Shown: positions 14,321-17,267 of the stretch, one piece after another
How the letters are laid out: the number at the start of each line of letters is the position of its first letter
How positions within the stretch are numbered: the first letter of the stretch is position 1
Assembly (NCBI GenBank): GCA_964557575.1
Contig: CAZLBC010000094.1
Coordinates: 1-17,267 of the forward strand
Length of the DNA stretch: 17,267 bases
DNA from: CAZLBC01 sp964557575
Lineage (GTDB): Bacteria; Planctomycetota; Phycisphaerae; SM23-33
Reading direction: 5' to 3'
Program-made: the position numbers and the translations under genes
Notes under the pieces: generated by a model
Told to the model about the DNA's origin: nothing
Database searches by the model: none
The model's input: the letters and a program-made list of their open reading frames with translations, nothing else

Positions 14321-14659
14321 TCAGGGATTGTGGTAGGCCTCTTCCATGGGCGCCCACCACTCGTCCTCGGCGATGTCGGGCAGGGGCTCCTGGCAGGGCT
14401 TGGTGATCTCCCACCACTGCTGCGTGGTCGGGTCGTCGGCCATCTTCTGCATGTCCGCCGCGAAGTCGTCGCCGACGTACTCGTAGTAGGCGAACAGATA
14501 GATCTTCCCGTCCGGCAGGCGGCGGTGGAACAGGGAGAAGTTGCGGATGTTGCACTCGCGGATCATGGCGTTGACGGCCGGCCAGGCGTTCCGGTGCAGC
14601 TCGAGGTACTCGGCTTTCTTCTCTTCCTTCAGCCCGATCACGTACGCGCAGCGTTTCAC
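14321..14659 (-). CDS. rhaM: L-rhamnose mutarotase
   Basis: Predicted 112 residues from the GTG at 14659, preceded by AAAGGAG about 10 bases upstream. The family interconverts the alpha and beta anomers of L-rhamnose in the cytoplasm. Tyr18 and His22 stand at the same numbers as the active-site residues of the E. coli enzyme (EYLELHRNAW), and the conserved Trp pair is in TQQWWEITKP (82-83). Length agrees with the family's usual 104 or so. The gene is 55 bases downstream of pyruvate kinase. Many proteins of this family act on other sugars, so rhamnose is probable but not certain; no isomerase or kinase for rhamnose is in the window. The matching class II aldolase lies next downstream. Confidence 0.87.
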   Translation of the reverse strand: MKRCAYVIGLKEEKKAEYLELHRNAWPAVNAMIRECNIRNFSLFHRRLPDGKIYLFAYYEYVGDDFAADMQKMADDPTTQQWWEITKPCQEPLPDIAEDEWWAPMEEAYHNP

Positions 14660-14714
14660 AGGCGCGGCGCTCCTTTCATGTGTGCTCGTTCTGCGGGCAT
14701 CCTCCCGCCGCGAT

Positions 14715-16160
14715 TCAGTTGAGGGAGACCACCTCCACCGTGTCGGTCGAGCCGACCTGTCCGAAGCGGCTGCCGGCGACCAGGATGATACTGGTCGGCT
14801 TCTGCGATTTCCCGTCTTCCGCCACGTGGAGGATACCGGGGTGCCGGTCGAGAAACGCCCGGCCGCGGCGGAGCAGGTCGTCGCGGGACGCGATGCCCTC
14901 TTCGTATACCGGCACCACGCCCCAGTACAGTCGCATCCGCCGCAGGGCGTCGATGTTGGTGGTGAAGACGACGATAGGGGGGCCGGGACGGTTCTTGGAG
15001 AGGTAGACCGCGGTCCCGCCCGTGGCCGAGTAGGCCACGATGGCCGCGGCGTCCAGGTCGCGGGCAAGGTTGTAGACGGCCCGGCCCACCGCGTCCTGGA
15101 CGGGATTCACGTCGTTGATCCGGGACCAGTCGACCCCGGCGCACCGCGCGGCGAGGTAGGCCTCGGTCTCGCGGGCGATGCCGTCCATCATGGCAACGGC
15201 CTCCAGCGGATACCGGCCGACCGCGGTCTCCCCGGAGAGCATTACCGCGTCGGTCCCGTCGAGAATCGCGTTGCTGACATCCGCCACCTCCGCCCGGGTC
15301 GGGCGGGGACTGTTGATCATCGATTCGAGCATCTGCGTGGCCGTGATCACGTACTTGTCCTGCTCGTTGGCCCGGCGGATCATGTCTTTCTGGAGCAGGG
15401 TAACCCGCCGCAGGTCCATCTCCACCCCGAGGTCGCCGCGGGCAACCAGAATGCCGTCGGCGGCGCGAACGATCGCGTCGAGGTTCTCGAGAGCCTCGGG
15501 TTTTTCCATCTTCGCGATGACCTGGGCCGTGCTGCCGCGGCGGGTGATGATGTCCCTGACCGGTTCGAGGTCTTCGGCCTCCCGCACGAAGGAGAGGGCG
15601 GCGAAATCAATGCCCGCGTCGATCCCGGCCGCGAGATCGTCGATGTCTTTTTCGGTGACCGAGGGCAGGGAGACGGCGGTGCCGGGCAGGTTCACTCCCT
15701 TGTGGCTCTTGAGGACGCCTCCGTGTACCACCGCGCAGGTGACGCGCCCGTCGTCCACAGATGTTACCGTCAGCTCCAGGGCGCCGTCGTCCAGCAGGAC
15801 CCGCGCGCCCGGTTTGACGTCGGCGGCGAAACCGGGATAGTTGACGCTGAACGTCTCGGCGGTGCCCGCCCGGGGCTCGACGGTAATAACCACCTCGGTC
15901 CCCGCGGCCAGGAATGCCCCGCCGTCCTTCATATCGCCGGTCCTGATCTTGGGACCGCAGAGGTCCTGGATGACGGCCACCTCCCTGCCGGCGCGGGCGG
16001 AGATGTCCCTGATCCGCCGGATCAGCGCGCAATTTTGCTCGCGGCTGCCGTGGGAAAAATTCACGCGGACGGCGTCGACCGCCCCGCCGACGAAGCGCTC
16101 GAGCATCGCCTCGGTTTCCGAGGCGGGACCGACGGTGGCCACGATCTTGGTCTTTCTCAC
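14715..16160 (-). CDS. pyk: Pyruvate kinase
   Basis: Predicted 481 residues, normal length. It makes pyruvate and ATP from phosphoenolpyruvate and ADP, the last step of glycolysis. All landmarks are present: TKIVATVGPAS (4-14), VRVNFSHGS (31-39), CGPKIRTG, HKGVNLPG, LSFVRE, catalytic Lys217 with metal-binding Glu219 in IAKMEK, Asp243 in ARGDLGVEM, ATQMLESM (274-281) and the signature PTRAEVADVSNAILDGTDAV. The B domain (about 70-168) and the C-terminal regulatory domain (about 345-481) are complete. It starts with GTG at 16160 after GAGG at a spacing of 5. It is 29 bases downstream of the acetyltransferase gene and 55 upstream of the mutarotase gene, so all three are probably one message. No extra phosphotransfer domain. 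Confidence 0.97.
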   Translation of the reverse strand: MRKTKIVATVGPASETEAMLERFVGGAVDAVRVNFSHGSREQNCALIRRIRDISARAGREVAVIQDLCGPKIRTGDMKDGGAFLAAGTEVVITVEPRAGTAETFSVNYPGFAADVKPGARVLLDDGALELTVTSVDDGRVTCAVVHGGVLKSHKGVNLPGTAVSLPSVTEKDIDDLAAGIDAGIDFAALSFVREAEDLEPVRDIITRRGSTAQVIAKMEKPEALENLDAIVRAADGILVARGDLGVEMDLRRVTLLQKDMIRRANEQDKYVITATQMLESMINSPRPTRAEVADVSNAILDGTDAVMLSGETAVGRYPLEAVAMMDGIARETEAYLAARCAGVDWSRINDVNPVQDAVGRAVYNLARDLDAAAIVAYSATGGTAVYLSKNRPGPPIVVFTTNIDALRRMRLYWGVVPVYEEGIASRDDLLRRGRAFLDRHPGILHVAEDGKSQKPTSIILVAGSRFGQVGSTDTVEVVSLN

Positions 16161-16189
16161 GGTTTCCTCGTTTTTCGACCGGGCGGCGG

Positions 16190-17116
16190 TCAGGCGGTCT
16201 CCGGCATGAAGGTCGGCATGATGACGCCGTCAAATCCCTCGAAGGCCCCCCGAACCTGCGCGAAGTGCATCTCGCAGTTGCGGGCGCCGAGCGAGTACAT
16301 CCGCGCGACCAGCGCCGCGCACTGAACGGGCACCAGGAATACCGGGCAGCCGCCCCGGAAGCGGTCGAGTCCGGCGGTGATCAGTTCGCAGGCGACGCCC
16401 TCGTCACGGGCGGCCCCGGGGCCGAGCATGTTGCTGCCCGGGTCGCGGACGGAGGCCAGAAAGCCGTCGATCCGCCCCTCGTCGTTTTCGTACACCGACA
16501 CGTGCCAGATGCCTTCCCGGTTTTCGATGAAGTAGCGGTAATCCTTTTCCCGCCGGATATGGCTCAGCTCGCATTCGAGTGCCACGATGGCTTCCACGTC
16601 GTCGGGCGTCGCGTCGCGGACGCGGGTCGCGCCCTCCCCGGATCCCAGCCCGTTTTCGGGAACCTGCACGAACATGTCCTGGAATGCGAGGCGGGGCACG
16701 AACCCCGCGCGGCTGTAGAGGGAAAACGAGTCGAGGTTGATCGCGCTGGAGACCAGCCGCACGGACTTTTCCTCTTTCTCCGCGAAGGCGATGATGAAGT
16801 CCAGCAGCCGCCGGGCGATCCCCGCGCCGAAGTAGTTGGGATGCACGTTCATGATTCCGAGAGAGACGTGGGTTTCGCGGGGATGGTAAAAGCACGACCC
16901 GCCGATACGCCCGGTCGCCGGGTCTTCGGCGAGGATGCAGCAGCCGGGGTCGAGATCCTCGTAGACCCGGCAGAACAGCATGGTCGATGCCGCGCCGCCG
17001 GTGAATACGGGCGGCTTGCCGTGCGTCTGATACCAGTAATTTGTGGAAACGCAGATGAGGTCGGCGACCTCGGCCCAGTCTTCTTTTTCCATGTGCCGCA
17101 GTTTCAGATCAGGCAT
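16190..17116 (-). CDS. Tandem GNAT-family N-acetyltransferase
   Basis: Predicted 308 residues from the ATG at 17116, which has GGGGAAG 5 bases before it; a TTG at 17149 would add 11 residues without a good site. Two GNAT-type halves: in the first (about 1-150) the acetyl-CoA loop is VHPNYFGAGIARRLLDF (91-107) and the closing strand SFSLYSRAGFVPR. The second (about 165-305) is more diverged, with ARDEGVACELITAGLDRF in the loop region and ARMYSLGARNCEMHF at the end; it may have lost activity. The acceptor is unknown: it could be a protein, amine or small molecule. First gene of the operon with pyruvate kinase, under the promoter at 17173-17201. Confidence 0.82.
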   Translation of the reverse strand: MPDLKLRHMEKEDWAEVADLICVSTNYWYQTHGKPPVFTGGAASTMLFCRVYEDLDPGCCILAEDPATGRIGGSCFYHPRETHVSLGIMNVHPNYFGAGIARRLLDFIIAFAEKEEKSVRLVSSAINLDSFSLYSRAGFVPRLAFQDMFVQVPENGLGSGEGATRVRDATPDDVEAIVALECELSHIRREKDYRYFIENREGIWHVSVYENDEGRIDGFLASVRDPGSNMLGPGAARDEGVACELITAGLDRFRGGCPVFLVPVQCAALVARMYSLGARNCEMHFAQVRGAFEGFDGVIMPTFMPETA

Positions 17117-17172
17117 TTTGTCTTCCCCGCACTGTTGAGTATCCTTCAATTTCGGTGGTACTGTCGGCCCAC

Positions 17173-17201
17173 ATTGTACAAATCACCCGGCCCCGGAGCA
17201 A
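17173..17201 (-). promoter_or_regulatory. Promoter of the acetyltransferase - pyruvate kinase operon
   Basis: Minus strand: TTGCTC (17201-17196), a 17-base spacer, TACAAT (17178-17173). The ATG at 17116 is about 50 bases from the expected start. Confidence 0.6.
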
Positions 17202-17228
17202 CAAGATAAAAACCGGACACGCACCTAT

Positions 17229-17267
17229 GAAGAGCGAGAAGTCAACACAAAACTCTCCTGGCTCTTC
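17229..17267. repeat. Inverted repeat at the window edge
   Basis: GAAGAGC (17229-17235) and GCTCTTC (17261-17267) are reverse complements, with GAGA/TCTC able to extend the stem over a three-base bulge. It may be a terminator of a gene beyond the window, but no T-run can be seen because the window ends here. Confidence 0.4.

Noticed and set aside
14244..14555. N-terminal extension of the class II aldolase by 104 residues
   Set aside because: It runs over the terminator and the mutarotase gene in another frame and has no family similarity.
17227..17267. ATG at 17227 as the start of a gene leaving the window
   Set aside because: No ribosome-binding site precedes it, only 13 codons are visible, and the stretch is mostly an inverted repeat.
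1..17267. CRISPR array, tRNA, rRNA or riboswitch
   Set aside because: No regularly spaced repeats, no tRNA-like clover-leaf sequence and no conserved rRNA stretch were seen on either strand by eye.

Overview
The window looks like a chromosomal segment from a GC-rich bacterium of the PVC superphylum, most likely a planctomycete (Phycisphaerae-like) or a close relative. This rests on gene content: a DUF1080 protein with the usual planctomycete N-terminal half, a secreted sialate-O-acetylesterase-type hydrolase, a membrane-anchored VWA protein, a DUF1189 protein, and the wreck of a planctomycete-type integrase. Phylum is inferred from family resemblance; there is no rRNA or tRNA to settle it.

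Layout. (1) 91-1149: a VWA-domain membrane protein closed by a strong intrinsic terminator. (2) 1195-2120: a lipoprotein gene behind a clear sigma70-type promoter; its 3' end runs antisense over a broken integrase. (3) 2121-7479: a block that looks inserted. Two large minus-strand genes, a transglutaminase-like secreted protein (4463-7159) followed by a sialate-O-acetylesterase-like hydrolase (2488-4347), lie between two 105-bp direct repeats (2201-2305 and 7375-7479, 12 mismatches, no gaps). Base composition is visibly lower here: hand counts of single 60-base lines give 28 G+C at 2821-2880 and 32 at 5821-5880, against 47 at 9781-9840, 38 at 12001-12060 and 36 at 901-960. (4) 7480-7949: mostly non-coding, with a remnant of an IS91-like transposase. 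(5) 7873-9283: a second lipoprotein gene behind an almost exact copy of the promoter and leader of the first, coupled to a DEDDh exonuclease. (6) 9308-10781: a secreted alpha/beta-hydrolase and a phage-type metallopeptidase. (7) 10788-13572, minus strand: an operon of a Bax-inhibitor-1 protein, a DUF1080 protein and a DUF1189 membrane protein. (8) 13587-17201, minus strand: a class II aldolase, and upstream of it a GNAT - pyruvate kinase - L-rhamnose mutarotase operon ended by an intrinsic terminator.

How it fits together. Several genes point to growth on complex, acetylated, deoxy-sugar-rich glycans: two esterases, a DUF1080 protein, a rhamnose mutarotase, a class II aldolase of the fuculose/rhamnulose-phosphate type, and pyruvate kinase at the end of the route. 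They are not one locus, so this is a theme and not a proven pathway. The most unusual structures are the repeat-bounded 5-kb block with recombinase wreckage at its edges, and the 69-bp perfect repeat that gives two unrelated lipoprotein genes the same promoter and ribosome-binding site. No CRISPR array, rRNA, tRNA or intact mobile element was seen.
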